From: Paraburkholderia phytofirmans OLGA172
GTDB taxonomy: Bacteria; Pseudomonadota; Gammaproteobacteria; Burkholderiales; Burkholderiaceae
DNA length: 64,000 nucleotides
Assembly: GCF_001634365.1 (NCBI RefSeq)
Contig: NZ_CP014579.1
Coordinates: 1,736,001 to 1,800,000, forward strand
Direction of reading: 5' to 3'
The notes below the pieces were generated by a model that was not told the DNA's origin, did no database searches, and saw only the letters and a list, made by a program, of their open reading frames with translations. The position numbers were made by a program, and so were the translations under genes. Of the stretch, positions 36,430 through 45,898 are shown one piece after another (position 1 is the first letter of the stretch; each line of letters starts with the position of its first letter).

Positions 36430-36702
36430 ATGGCGAAAGAAGAACTGCTTGAACTTGACGGTATCGTCGACGAAGTACTTCCGGATAGCCGTTACCGTGT
36501 GACGCTCGACAACGGCGTCGTGGTTGGCGCTTACGCGTCCGGACGCATGCGCAAGAACCACATCCGTATTCTCGCGGGCGACCGCGTAACGCTGGAACTG
36601 TCGGTTTACGATCTGACCAAAGGCCGGATCAATTTCCGTCACAAAGACGAGCGCGCCACCGGTGGCGGCGGCGCACGCAATACGCAATTCCGTCGCCGTT
36701 AA
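36430..36702 (+). CDS. infA: Translation initiation factor IF-1
   Basis: A 90-residue S1/OB-fold protein that occupies the ribosomal A site during initiation. The sequence [60 protein letters not shown] and [13 protein letters not shown] is canonical. It is ~15 residues longer than standard 72-residue IF-1, with a Gly/Arg-rich end ([13 protein letters not shown]). The ATG has AGGAG seven bases before it. It is not in a ribosomal-protein operon here, so it is probably the second, variant copy found in many Burkholderiales. Confidence 0.95.
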   Translation: MAKEELLELDGIVDEVLPDSRYRVTLDNGVVVGAYASGRMRKNHIRILAGDRVTLELSVYDLTKGRINFRHKDERATGGGGARNTQFRRR

Positions 36703-37475
36703 GGCTGGCGGCACGCTGACCGCTCATCGAGTTGCTCCGTGATCGGTCCGGGCGTGGTCAATTGTTGCTGTTTAGTTGTTCGCGAAGCCTTTCGCGCGCC
36801 CCCTCCGGCTTGATTCGTTGACTCGAGCCTGAGCGGCGCGTTGCGGCGTCGCATGCGCGCCCCTCCTTTTCTACACCCCGAACACCGCACCGAGATCCTC
36901 TCCGGCGGCGCTTTTGCGCACCTGTTCGCCCCCTCTCTTCCAGCTCCGACAAATGCTCGCGCATTGTCGCCGGCGCCGCATGCAGGTCGCCCGCGCCAAA
37001 CGCTCCGATGATCCACATGTCCGGCGGGTTCGGGACCTAGATCATGCTGGCCGGCAGCGTTGCCGCCATGATCGTCGTGAGCCTCTTCTTTTCGCCTCGC
37101 AGTTACGCGAAATGGCTTTGATTCGTCGCCATGCGTACACACACGTCGATAACCTTACACGGCTGGTAAATTATCTGACAGAAAAATAGAAACCCCTGAT
37201 TGTTTATATTAATCAGGCTATTTATTCTCTTGTTCAAGCTATTTCTTGCGTCCAAACATAAGAACCTGACTGGCTGACTAACAGCCGCAGAAGGTCACGT
37301 ACCACGCAGCCGTCACCGACATTCATTAGTTAGGAATCTTAACTCGTCATGAAAGTTAGCCTGCGCCGGCTGGCCAAATGACGGCCAATGGTTGTGGCAC
37401 CGCTGATGACTGAAGTACGACTACTTCATAAAAACAGGGGCAATCATTTCTGTACGTCGTACCAGGAATAAAACC
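36703..37475. other. Gap between infA and the subtilase gene
   Basis: About 770 bp without a gene I can support. A short plus-strand fragment (about 37044-37123) encodes a hydrophobic helix ending SYAKWL and may be a remnant of a membrane protein. The part 37140-37300 is AT-rich and has CCTGATT...AATCAGG arms at 37194-37217. The AT-rich part probably contains the promoter of the subtilase gene. Confidence 0.4.
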
Positions 37476-39581
37476 GTGAAACAAAAGAAAGATGAGAGCG
37501 TGCGAAACGGCTCTCGCAGAACAACGGCCTACATTGGCGCGCTGTGGTCAACAGCAGGCGCGCGCTGCGTGTTAGCGGGTGCAGCCTGTATTTCGCTTGC
37601 GCTGGCACTCGCGGCGTGTGGTGCGAACAGCGCCAGCGATACGGCTTCGGAAGCTACAGAGGCATTCGCGGCGGCGGCAAACACCGCCAGTTCAAGTGCC
37701 GTTTCACTGCAAACGGCGCTGAAGATGAATATGACCAGCCTGTCGCCAGATGCGTCCAGCGACCGCTTTATTGTCAAGTACAAAACCGGCACCGCCGAGC
37801 GCGGAGCAGCGTCGGCGGTGCAGTCAAAACTTAACCGGCTGGCGAACGCGTTCCCGTCGAAGGCGCACCACATGCGCCGCATGGGCATCGGCGCCGACGT
37901 GGTGACAACGGAGCGCAAGCTGACGGCGAAGGAGGCCAAGACATTCATGCGCGCTATCGCATCGGACCCTAACGTCGAATATGTCGAACCCGATACGGAA
38001 ATGTCGACAACCATGGTTCCGAACGATCCGGAGTATTTCAGGCAATGGAGTTTGGCCTCGAACCTGAAACCCGCTACCCCATACCCGGGAATACGCGCCG
38101 AAGGTGCGTGGGATATTGCTAACGGTTCCAGGGCCGTGATCGCGGTGGTGGACAACGGCGTAACGAGTCATAGCGACCTGGATGCCAATATCCTGCCCGG
38201 GTACGATTTCACCGCATATAACCGGGGCGGCAATGGCAGCAATCCGGGAATCACAACAGAGACGTGCCCGGTCCAGTGGCACGGCACGCATGTCGCGGGC
38301 ATCATGGCCGCGCCGGCCAATAACGGCCTGGGTATAGCCGGCATTGCTTCTGCGGCAAAGCTGATCCCGGTCCGGGTGCTGAACGGGTGCGGCAAAGGCT
38401 ATACGTCCGATATTGCCGACGGCATCGTATGGTCCGCTGGCGGGAGTGTTCCGGGCGTCCCCGCCAACGCCCACCCGGCCAGGATCATCAACGTGAGCCT
38501 CGGCGGTAGCGGATTCTGCGAAACGACATTTCAGAACGCAATCGACTATGCAGTCAGTCAGGGCGCCATAGTCGCAGCAGCAGCGGGCAATGACCAGGCC
38601 AGCGCAACGAATTTCGAGCCGGCTAATTGCCGCAACCTCATCAATGTCGGCGGTAGCAATCGCTATGGCGCGAGGTGGATCGGTTCGAACTTCGGCGCAG
38701 GGGTCGATATCGCTGCGCCGGCCGACTCGATCTGGTCCACCTACAACAGCGGAACAACTGCGCCGGGGGCCGAAGCGTATGCCTTCATGAACGGCACATC
38801 GATGGCGACACCAATGGTAAGCGCTGTGATCGCGCTCGCCCAGTCAGTCGCTCCCACGCCCCTGAGCGCCGCTGAAATGCGAACCCTGCTCGCGCAGAAT
38901 GCACAGCCCTTTCCCACCGGTCAGCCAGATCGTGCGCTCGGGCAGGGCATTCTGGATGCAAACGCAACTGTCGTTGCCGCCAGGTCTGGAAAGATTCCGG
39001 CTGCGGCGGATTTCAAGTGCTCTGAGAGTACGACGGTGATGCAGGTGTCGTGTACCGACCTCTCTACTGCGAGGGGTATGCCCATCAAGTCGTGGGCCTG
39101 GAATTTCGGCGCTGGCGCGCCTGATTTCACGCGTACGCAATCAGTCAATCCGACCGTGAACTATGACTATCCCGGCATTTACGAAATCACACTCACGGTC
39201 ACGGATAACACTGGGGCCGTTAGCCGCCTGACACGCCCTTTTCGGGTCATACCACCGACTATTACGGATATCAGCCCCAATGTTCCGGCGACGTTTTCGG
39301 CTAACCCGGGAGATATGCGGTATTTCGCACTGGACGTTCCAGCCGGCGTAAAAAGCCTCACTTTCAGCCTGTCACCTGGCGCCAACGGCGAAACCGGAAC
39401 GCTGTATCTCAGGGCCGGCACGCCGTCCGTGCTCCATCCTGATTGCGGGAACGCCTGGACCAAAGGTGCGAACGCGATCTGCACCCTCGCCAAGCCCGCG
39501 TCCGGGACTTACTACGGCATAGTGAGCGTCCCTGGCGCAACGGTCAGGGGCGCTTCCATTCTGGCAACTTATACGCAATAA
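37476..39581 (+). CDS. S8 family (subtilisin-like) lipoprotein protease with PKD and PPC-type domains
   Basis: 701 residues from a GTG start. A lipobox LALALAACGAN places the lipidated Cys at residue 48, so the enzyme is anchored in the cell envelope or at the surface. An inhibitor-like propeptide (DRFIVKYKTGTAERG) precedes the S8 catalytic domain: Asp in IAVVDNGVTSHSDLD, His in QWHGTHVAGIMAAP, the oxyanion Asn in AAAAGNDQAS, and Ser in NGTSMATPMVSAV. Then come a PKD domain (KSWAWNFGAGAPD...YPGIYEITLTV, ~540-610) and a PPC domain (~620-700, MRYFALDVPAGVKSLTFSLS). The triad is complete. It stands alone. Confidence 0.93.
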   Translation: MKQKKDESVRNGSRRTTAYIGALWSTAGARCVLAGAACISLALALAACGANSASDTASEATEAFAAAANTASSSAVSLQTALKMNMTSLSPDASSDRFIVKYKTGTAERGAASAVQSKLNRLANAFPSKAHHMRRMGIGADVVTTERKLTAKEAKTFMRAIASDPNVEYVEPDTEMSTTMVPNDPEYFRQWSLASNLKPATPYPGIRAEGAWDIANGSRAVIAVVDNGVTSHSDLDANILPGYDFTAYNRGGNGSNPGITTETCPVQWHGTHVAGIMAAPANNGLGIAGIASAAKLIPVRVLNGCGKGYTSDIADGIVWSAGGSVPGVPANAHPARIINVSLGGSGFCETTFQNAIDYAVSQGAIVAAAAGNDQASATNFEPANCRNLINVGGSNRYGARWIGSNFGAGVDIAAPADSIWSTYNSGTTAPGAEAYAFMNGTSMATPMVSAVIALAQSVAPTPLSAAEMRTLLAQNAQPFPTGQPDRALGQGILDANATVVAARSGKIPAAADFKCSESTTVMQVSCTDLSTARGMPIKSWAWNFGAGAPDFTRTQSVNPTVNYDYPGIYEITLTVTDNTGAVSRLTRPFRVIPPTITDISPNVPATFSANPGDMRYFALDVPAGVKSLTFSLSPGANGETGTLYLRAGTPSVLHPDCGNAWTKGANAICTLAKPASGTYYGIVSVPGATVRGASILATYTQ

Positions 39582-39608
39582 GCCCCTCCCAACGGAATAA
39601 CACCTCCG

Positions 39609-39630
39609 CCCCTGCTGCGGTTCGCAGGGG
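39609..39630 (+). terminator. Hairpin after the subtilase gene
   Basis: CCCCTGC and GCAGGGG form a seven-base stem around eight bases, 28 bp after the stop. There is no T-tract, so intrinsic termination is not certain. Confidence 0.45.
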
Positions 39631-39674
39631 TGGCTTCCCGCGCACGATAAGCTTGTACCAGGACCTCCCGGTTG

Positions 39675-41510
39675 ATGTTCAGAATCCCCCGTTTCAACAA
39701 CGACGACACAGACGTCGACGCGCTCGTCGCGCGCGCGGACGCGTTTTTTTCCGCGCGGCGGATGACAGACGCGATCGTCGCTTACCGGCAGGTGCTAAGC
39801 GTGCGTCCACGCGACGCTCACGCGCTGCACCGCATGGGACTCGCCTGCGTTCATACGGACGACATGGAACGAGCTCGCGGCTACATGGAGCAGGCACGAC
39901 AAGCGGCCCCTGATCGCCCTGAATTATGGGAGCATGCGGGCCTGCTTGCGGCGTTGATGGGCGACCACGAACCGGCCGAAGCGTTCTATCGCCGCGCAAT
40001 CAGCCTGGCGGGCAGTACGGCCAGTCTCCATAGAAACCTCGGAGACTGCCTGCGTCAAACCGGCCGCCTCACGGAGGCGATGATCCACTATGAGACATCG
40101 ATTGGAATCGATCCGAGGCTGCATCACGCGATTCGTGCCCTGGCTCGCATCCATGCGCAACTCGGGCAACTCGATAGCGCGGCACACTACTGGCGCAGCG
40201 CATGGACACTCGAGCCGGCCAGCCTGAACGACGGACTCGGCCTGATTGCCGTACTCGCAAAAGCCGGCCGTACGCATCAGCTTGGCAATACGATCACGCA
40301 GATAAGAACCCGCTTTGCCGGCGATGCCGCCGCCCTGAAAGCGCTGGCCTTCGTACTGAACACAAACGATCGTTTCAACGATGCGCTCAGTGTCGCGAGA
40401 CAAGGTCTCGCCATCGATCCGCACCATCCACTCCTGCATCACAACGCGGCACGCGCACTCAGCATATGCGGAAAAATCGCCGAAAGTCGGCCGCACAGCA
40501 TGGAGGCGGCACAGCTTCTGCCGGACAACCCTCACATGCAATTCCATCTTGCGAGCGTGCTGCTTGGACTGGGTGAATTCGCAGAAGGCTGGAAGCGGTA
40601 CAAATGGTTCTACGATCTGCCGGACAGGCAAAAGGAAACAGTCCGGCCCATCTTCCGCGAGTGGAACGGGGAATCCGTCGTGGGCTGCCGGTTCCTGCTC
40701 GTTGGTGAACAGGGGCTCGGCGATGAAATACAGTTCATCCGATTCGCCGAATGGTTGCATCGGCAAGAGGCAACGGTTGACGTGCTGGTAAGCAAGCCGA
40801 TAGCGGAACTGGCGACCAGCATGACGGGCGTGCAAACCGCATTCACCACTGTGCCGCCTGGACCTTACGACTACTGGTGCTACATGATAAGGATGCCGGA
40901 GCATATTAAACTCGATATATCGATGCTCCCCGTCGCCATGCCGTATCTGACGGCGACGCCCGACAAGTCGCGCCAATGGCGCTCACGTATCGAAGCTATT
41001 TCATCGGGCAGAAGGCATGCCAATGGCAAACGCGTCGGCATCGTTTGGGCAGGCAGTCCGAACCACGTTCTCGACCGTTACCGGTCGATCCGGCTCGATG
41101 CGCTAAAGCCCCTGTTTGGGCTTGCCGGGGTGACCTGGTATTCTGTGCAAAAAGGCAACCACGAGCGTGAAAGCGAAAGCCTGGCGCATGAATATGACTT
41201 GCACACACTGGGCCCCGCGGTCAACGATTTCACGGACACCCTGGCGATACTGCAGACGCTCGATCTTCTGATTACCGTCGACACGTCGGTCGCTCATCTG
41301 GCTGGTGCGGCGGGATTGCCTGTCTGGGTGCTCGTGCCCGCCTATTCCGAGTGGCGATGGTTGACCAACAGAACCGATAGCCCATGGTATCCGTCAATGC
41401 GTCTGTTCCGGCAGCGGGAACTGGCTGAGTGGGATCCCGTTGTCAAGGAAGTGCAGGCCGCGCTGCAACTGTGGCGTGACGCCCCCGCGACCCGGCTTTG
41501 CGCTCATTGA
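39675..41510 (+). CDS. Tetratricopeptide-repeat protein with glycosyltransferase-like C-terminus
   Basis: 611 residues. About the first 300 form consecutive TPR helices (AIVAYRQVLSVRPRDAHALH, AEAFYRRAISLAGSTASLHR, AMIHYETSIGIDPRLHHAI), used for protein binding. The remainder resembles the C-terminal glycosyltransferase-9-like region often joined to TPRs: LLVGEQGLGDEIQFIRFAEW, GIVWAGSPNHVLDRYRSIRL and LLITVDTSVAHLAGAAGLPV. Such proteins are linked to glycosylation of surface proteins, but no partner is next to it. The ATG at 39675 is used, as the TTG just before it adds one residue. Confidence 0.85.
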   Translation: MFRIPRFNNDDTDVDALVARADAFFSARRMTDAIVAYRQVLSVRPRDAHALHRMGLACVHTDDMERARGYMEQARQAAPDRPELWEHAGLLAALMGDHEPAEAFYRRAISLAGSTASLHRNLGDCLRQTGRLTEAMIHYETSIGIDPRLHHAIRALARIHAQLGQLDSAAHYWRSAWTLEPASLNDGLGLIAVLAKAGRTHQLGNTITQIRTRFAGDAAALKALAFVLNTNDRFNDALSVARQGLAIDPHHPLLHHNAARALSICGKIAESRPHSMEAAQLLPDNPHMQFHLASVLLGLGEFAEGWKRYKWFYDLPDRQKETVRPIFREWNGESVVGCRFLLVGEQGLGDEIQFIRFAEWLHRQEATVDVLVSKPIAELATSMTGVQTAFTTVPPGPYDYWCYMIRMPEHIKLDISMLPVAMPYLTATPDKSRQWRSRIEAISSGRRHANGKRVGIVWAGSPNHVLDRYRSIRLDALKPLFGLAGVTWYSVQKGNHERESESLAHEYDLHTLGPAVNDFTDTLAILQTLDLLITVDTSVAHLAGAAGLPVWVLVPAYSEWRWLTNRTDSPWYPSMRLFRQRELAEWDPVVKEVQAALQLWRDAPATRLCAH

Positions 41511-41539
41511 GACAATGTTCATACCTCATGCGCCGCTTC

Positions 41540-41562
41540 GGGGCATGCCTCGCGCATGCCCC
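41540..41562 (+). terminator. Strong hairpin after the TPR gene
   Basis: GGGGCATGC and GCATGCCCC pair perfectly over nine bases with loop CTCGC, 29 bp past the stop. No T-run follows. It is probably a transcript-end structure separating the TPR gene from nasT. Confidence 0.6.
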
Positions 41563-41687
41563 GTGCGAGTGCAGCCCCGGTTGCTACACTGTTTGTAAGC
41601 CCATGATTGCGTTACCTTCATCGCAATTGTCTCTGACTGGCATACAGGTTGCTTAATCAGTAGTCAGCCGTCGACAAACCCAACCCT

Positions 41688-42263
41688 ATGCTGCGCGTTC
41701 TCCTCGTCACCGATACCGACAAGCCGATAGGCGATCTGCGCGACGCCCTCGCACGCCTTGGCTATGAGATGCTGGCCGGCACGGCGACGCCGCAAGCGCT
41801 GCATAGCGTGGTTCAGAGCGAACGGCCGGACGTTATCATCATCGATACGGAATCGCCGTCGCGCGACACGCTCGAACAGCTCGCGGTCATGAACGCCACC
41901 GCGCCACGTCCGGTGTTGATGTTCAGTCACGATGCGAACCAGCAATTGATCCGCGACGCGGTCGGTGCGGGCGTCACGGCCTACCTCGTCGAAGGTCTTG
42001 CCACGGAACGGCTCGCGCCGATTCTCGAAGTTGCGCTCGCACGGTTTGCGCAGGAGTCACAATTACGCGAACGCCTCGCGCAGGTCGAGAACGAACTCAC
42101 CGAACGTAAGCTGATCGATCGCGCCAAGCGCCTGCTGATGGATCAACAGAAGATCACCGAACACGCCGCGTACGCCACCCTGCGCAAGCGCGCAATGAAC
42201 CAGGGCGTCAAACTCGCCGAAGTCGCGCGTGCCGTCATCGCGTCGGCAGAATCGCTCAAATGA
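41688..42263 (+). CDS. nasT: NasT-type ANTAR response regulator
   Basis: 191 residues. A receiver-like domain (VLLVTDTDKPIGDLRDAL, PDVIIIDTESPSRDTLEQLA) occupies ~1-120, then a coiled segment (RERLAQVENELTERKLIDRA) leads into the ANTAR RNA-binding domain (~130-188): KRLLMDQQKITEHAAYATLR and KRAMNQGVKLAEVARAVI. NasT binds two-hairpin leader RNAs and prevents termination of nitrate-assimilation genes, with NasS holding it inactive until nitrate or nitrite binds. The NasS-like gene follows 10 bp later, which fixes the assignment. No target leader is seen in this window. Confidence 0.92.
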   Translation: MLRVLLVTDTDKPIGDLRDALARLGYEMLAGTATPQALHSVVQSERPDVIIIDTESPSRDTLEQLAVMNATAPRPVLMFSHDANQQLIRDAVGAGVTAYLVEGLATERLAPILEVALARFAQESQLRERLAQVENELTERKLIDRAKRLLMDQQKITEHAAYATLRKRAMNQGVKLAEVARAVIASAESLK

Positions 42264-42273
42264 AGCGCCGCTT

Positions 42274-43413
42274 ATGAACTCTCCCGCCTCCTTCTCCCCA
42301 ACGTCCACGCCTGCGCCGCTCGAGAAAACCCATCTGCGGCTCGGTTTCGTCGCACTGTCCGATGCCGCGCCGCTCGTCGCCGCGAAGCTGCTCGAATTCG
42401 GCCACGCCCATGGATTGACGCTGGAGTTGTGCCGCCAGCCGTCATGGGCCGCCGTGCGCGACAAACTGCTGTCGGGCGATCTCGATGCGGCGCATGTGCT
42501 CTACGGTCTCGTCTATGGCGTACAACTCGGCCTCGGTGGTCCGCAAACGGATATGGCCGTGCTGATGGTGCTCAATCGCAACGGCCAGGCGATCACGCTG
42601 TCAAATCGTCTCGCCGACGCGTTGGCCGAACACGGCAGCTTGCCCAAGGCGTTGGCGACGCTCGGCCGCAAGCCGGTGTTCGCGCAGACCTTCCCCACCG
42701 GCACGCACGCGATGTGGCTGTCCTACTGGCTGGCGTCGCAAGGCGTGCATCCGCTGCGCGATATCGAAAGCGTCGTGATTCCGCCGCCGCAAATGGTCGC
42801 CGCGCTCTCCGAAGACGAACTCGATGGCCTGTGCGTCGGCGAGCCGTGGAATGCGATGGCTGAGGCGAACGGCGTCGGCAGAACGGTCGCTTATACAAGC
42901 GAGGTGTGGCCCGATCATCCCGAGAAAGTGCTGGCATGCCGGCGCGATTTTGTCGGCGCGAATCCGAATACCGCGCGAGCCCTCGTACGGACGATGCTCG
43001 AAGCGTGCCGCTGGCTTGACGGCGCGGGGCATCGCGAGGAGATTGCACGCTGGCTCGCGCGGCCCGAATTCATCGGTATCGACGAAGCCTTGATCGCGGC
43101 GCGGTTCGGCAATGAAATCGCTGCCTCGGCGCCGCGCGGCCTGCCCGTGCGGTTCTTCGATAACGGCGCGGTGAACTACCCGCGCACCGCCGAGGGTGCC
43201 TGGTTCCTCACGCAGTTCGAACGCTGGGGCATGATCGACGCACGCGCGGATTACGCGGAAATCGCGGCGCGAATCAATCAGACGCAGTTGTATCGCGAGG
43301 CGGCCGCACGCGTCGGCGTAGCAGTGCCGGGCGACGAGCGTTCTCAAGTGCTAATCGACGGTAAGGTGTGGGGCAGCGACACGGCGTCTTCAACTGATGC
43401 GCGGCGTCGTTAA
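42274..43413 (+). CDS. nasS: NasS-type nitrate/nitrite sensor
   Basis: 379 residues related to the periplasmic nitrate-binding proteins NrtA/CmpA but without a signal peptide, as expected for the cytoplasmic sensor NasS. Landmarks: LRLGFVALSDAAPLVAAKLL, DLDAAHVLYGLVYGVQLGLG, TFPTGTHAMWLSYWLASQG, GLCVGEPWNAMAEANGVGRT and YPRTAEGAWFLTQFERWGMI. The ATG at 42274 matches the family start; the frame is open from 42229 into nasT. It pairs with NasT immediately upstream. Confidence 0.92.
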   Translation: MNSPASFSPTSTPAPLEKTHLRLGFVALSDAAPLVAAKLLEFGHAHGLTLELCRQPSWAAVRDKLLSGDLDAAHVLYGLVYGVQLGLGGPQTDMAVLMVLNRNGQAITLSNRLADALAEHGSLPKALATLGRKPVFAQTFPTGTHAMWLSYWLASQGVHPLRDIESVVIPPPQMVAALSEDELDGLCVGEPWNAMAEANGVGRTVAYTSEVWPDHPEKVLACRRDFVGANPNTARALVRTMLEACRWLDGAGHREEIARWLARPEFIGIDEALIAARFGNEIAASAPRGLPVRFFDNGAVNYPRTAEGAWFLTQFERWGMIDARADYAEIAARINQTQLYREAAARVGVAVPGDERSQVLIDGKVWGSDTASSTDARRR

Positions 43414-43541
43414 AAAAATCGCCAGCGCGACAACTGCATCAACTGCGTGCGGCCGATATATCGATTGATCGATTCGATCAGCGGCGCGACCCCACGCTCA
43501 AGCACCCTGACGTAGGTGCGCATGGCTTCGAGCTGATTCAC
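43410..43541 (-). pseudogene. N-terminal remnant of a LysR-type regulator
   Basis: GTG at 43541 with TGGAGG upstream starts MNQLEAMRTYVRVLERG, the usual opening of LysR-family proteins. After 17 residues the similarity ends (APLIESINRYIGRTQLMQLS) and the frame stops at 43410, overlapping the nasS stop from the other strand. The DNA-binding helices are missing. Confidence 0.4.
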
Positions 43542-44043
43542 AGTACTCAACCTCCATTCGTAATGCGAATTATCTGACATCGCTTGTGTTGCTGCGATAG
43601 CGAGGCCTGAACGGAAGGACTTTTGGTCTACCGGCTGCGATCAGCCGCTGAGTACGACGTCGTGTGAAAAAATCGGGAAGTGAGGGAAATCGGATTATCG
43701 CCGCTGGATAAACGGATGGTAACGATATGACAGGAGGATTAAAGGCTGCCAGGCCCGATATGAAGTATCGAAAGAGAGGCACTGTTTCCATAAAATGCCC
43801 GTGCGGTATAACATCTCCGGACGTATAGTCGAACATCAACCATGTCACGTATATCCGCGCATCTCTTGATGGCGAGGCAACGCTTCACGAGTGCCTGCGG
43901 CGGCTGCAACAGCAAATGTGCTTCAGTCATCCGGACGAAAAATTGACGCGCGCCTAAGGCAAGTAATCACGGTGGTGATCACGAAGGCGGAAAACATTCG
44001 CTCCATTCCCGAAATCACTAACGGTTTATCCCTATTCAATCCG
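43542..44043. other. Gap before the Dyp peroxidase gene
   Basis: About 500 bp with no supported gene. A plus-strand segment near 43850-43957 encodes a protein-like fragment (YIRASLDGEATLHECLRRLQ) ending in TAA but without a start, possibly a remnant. The AT-richer parts must hold the promoter of the peroxidase-encapsulin pair; I cannot point to a clear -35/-10. Confidence 0.4.
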
Positions 44044-45102
44044 ATGCCCAAAGGCATCCCAGAATCGCAAGCCGTTTGTAATGACATCACGCGTAGCGCG
44101 ATCTTCATTGTCGCGACCGTCGCGGCTGGCCAGGACCCCGCTGAACAGGTGCGCGCGTGGTGCGGGGACGTTGCCGCCCTGGTGCGCTCGGTCGGCAAGC
44201 GCGTCCCGTCCGCCAACCTGTCGTGCGTTGTCGGCTTCGGCTCCGAGGTGTGGGACACGCTGTTCGGCGCCCCGCGCCCGGCGTGCCTGCACCCGTTTCG
44301 CGAATTCGGCGAAGGCGTACGCCGCGCCGTGAGCACGCCGGGGGATATCCTGCTGCACATCCGCGCGGACCAGATGGATCTCTGCTTCGAGCTCGCCACG
44401 CAGCTGACAGGACGGCTCGGCGATGCGGTCTCGGTGGTCGACGAAGTGCACGGTTTTCGCAACTTCGATCTGCGCAGCATGGTGGGCTTCGTCGACGGCA
44501 CCGAGAATCCGGCCGGTCGCAAGGCCGTCGCTTCCACCCTCATCGGCAGCGAAGATCCGGAGTTCGAGGCCGGCAGTTATGTGATCGTGCAGAAGTACCT
44601 GCACGACATGACCGGCTGGAACGCGCTGTCCGTCGAGACTCAGGAGCGCATTATCGGTCGCACGAAATTGTCCGACATCGAGCTCGACGCAGCGGTCAAG
44701 CCGTCGTGTTCGCACAGCTCGCTCACAACGATCACCGAGAACGGCGAGGAAGTGAAAATCCTCCGCGACAACATGCCGTTCGGCCGCCCCGGCATGGGCG
44801 AGTTCGGCACCTACTTCATCGGTTATGCCCGTTCGCCCGAGCCTATCGAGCTGATGATGGAAAACATGTTCGTCGGGCGGCCGCCGGGCAACTACGACCG
44901 GCTGCTCGATTTCAGCCGTGCGGTCACGGGCGGCCTCTTCTTCGTCCCGTCGGCCACCTTGCTCGATGCGCTCGCAGATCGCGATCCGCAAGCGGCTGCC
45001 GCAGCTGTCGAGCAGCAGGCCGAACCGTCTTCGTCCGCCGAGCCGCGCCACGACGGCTCGCTGAATATTGGCTCTCTCAAGGGAATCTCTCAACATGAAT
45101 AA
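44044..45102 (+). CDS. Dyp-type peroxidase, encapsulin cargo
   Basis: A 352-residue haem peroxidase. Signatures: the distal Asp motif MVGFVDGTENPAGR, the proximal His in KPSCSHSSLTT, the distal Arg in ILRDNMPFGRPG, and GTYFIGYARSPEPIELMMEN. The C-terminus after an Ala/Pro-rich linker is DGSLNIGSLKGISQHE, whose core SLxIGSLKG is the peptide that docks Dyp enzymes inside encapsulin shells. The shell gene overlaps the end of this gene by eight bases. The start at 44044 (MPKGIPESQAV) matches the family; the frame is open from 43891, and no strong ribosome-binding site is seen at either. Confidence 0.93.
   Translation: MPKGIPESQAVCNDITRSAIFIVATVAAGQDPAEQVRAWCGDVAALVRSVGKRVPSANLSCVVGFGSEVWDTLFGAPRPACLHPFREFGEGVRRAVSTPGDILLHIRADQMDLCFELATQLTGRLGDAVSVVDEVHGFRNFDLRSMVGFVDGTENPAGRKAVASTLIGSEDPEFEAGSYVIVQKYLHDMTGWNALSVETQERIIGRTKLSDIELDAAVKPSCSHSSLTTITENGEEVKILRDNMPFGRPGMGEFGTYFIGYARSPEPIELMMENMFVGRPPGNYDRLLDFSRAVTGGLFFVPSATLLDALADRDPQAAAAAVEQQAEPSSSAEPRHDGSLNIGSLKGISQHE
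45052..45084 (+). promoter_or_regulatory. Encapsulin-targeting peptide codons doubling as shell-gene ribosome-binding site
   Basis: These codons spell DGSLNIGSLKG, the cargo-docking tag of the peroxidase. The Lys-Gly codons AAGGGA (45079-45084) lie ten bases before the encapsulin ATG and are its best Shine-Dalgarno match. The same bases thus specify cargo loading and shell translation. Confidence 0.7.
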
Positions 45103-45898
45103 CCTGCATCGCGAGCTTGCCCCAATCTCCCGCGCCGCCTGGTCGCAGATCGAAGACGAAGTGGCTCGCACGTTCAAGCGCAGCGTCGCGGGCCGTCGTG
45201 TAGTTGACGTCAAGGGTCCTGGCGGAACTGAGCTGTCCGGCGTCGGCACAGGGCACCAGATTGCGATCACCGCGCCGCAGCAAGGCGTCGTGGCAAAACT
45301 GTCCGAGGTAAAGAGCCTCGTCGAGTTGACCGTGCCGTTCGAACTGCAACGCGAAGCCATCGACAGCGTCTTGCGCGGCGCGAAGGATGCCGACTGGCAG
45401 CCCGCGAAGGATGCAGCAAAACAGCTCGCCTATGCCGAAGATCGCGCGATCTTCGATGGATACGAGGCCGCAGGCATAGGCGGCCTTCGCGAAGGCTCGT
45501 CGAATCCGCCGCTCGCGCTGCCGGCCGACATCGCCGATTATCCGAACACGATTAGCAACGCGCTCGAACAGCTGCGGCTTGCCGGCGTCGACGGGCCCTA
45601 CTCCGTGCTGCTCGGCGCCGATACGTACACGGCGCTCGGCGAGGCACGCGACCAGGGTTATCCGGTTCTCGAGCACATCAAGCGGATCGTGAATGGCGAC
45701 ATCATCTGGGCGCCCGCGCTCGCGGGCGGCAGTGTGGTATCCATGCGCGGCGGCGACTTCGAGTTACACCTTGGCGAAGAACTGTCGATCGGTTATGTGA
45801 GCCATACCGACGCGGTGGTGCGCCTCTATCTGCGCGAGACGCTGACCTTCCTGATGCTGACGAGCGAAGCATCGGTGTCGTTGACGCAAGCAGAATGA
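45095..45898 (+). CDS. Encapsulin shell protein (family 1, linocin M18-like)
   Basis: A 267-residue HK97-fold protein that assembles into a protein nanocompartment. Family features: MNNLHRELAPISRAAWSQIE, DEVARTFKRSVAGRRVVDV, AYAEDRAIFDGYEAAGIGGL, and a C-terminal DFELHLGEELSIGYVSHTDA and VRLYLRETLTFLMLTSEAS. The ATG lies within the last codons of the Dyp peroxidase gene (eight-base overlap), so the two are translationally coupled. Family-1 encapsulins of this length usually form 60-subunit shells of about 24 nm. The combination protects against oxidative stress in other bacteria; the physiological substrate is not known. Confidence 0.95.
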   Translation: MNNLHRELAPISRAAWSQIEDEVARTFKRSVAGRRVVDVKGPGGTELSGVGTGHQIAITAPQQGVVAKLSEVKSLVELTVPFELQREAIDSVLRGAKDADWQPAKDAAKQLAYAEDRAIFDGYEAAGIGGLREGSSNPPLALPADIADYPNTISNALEQLRLAGVDGPYSVLLGADTYTALGEARDQGYPVLEHIKRIVNGDIIWAPALAGGSVVSMRGGDFELHLGEELSIGYVSHTDAVVRLYLRETLTFLMLTSEASVSLTQAE

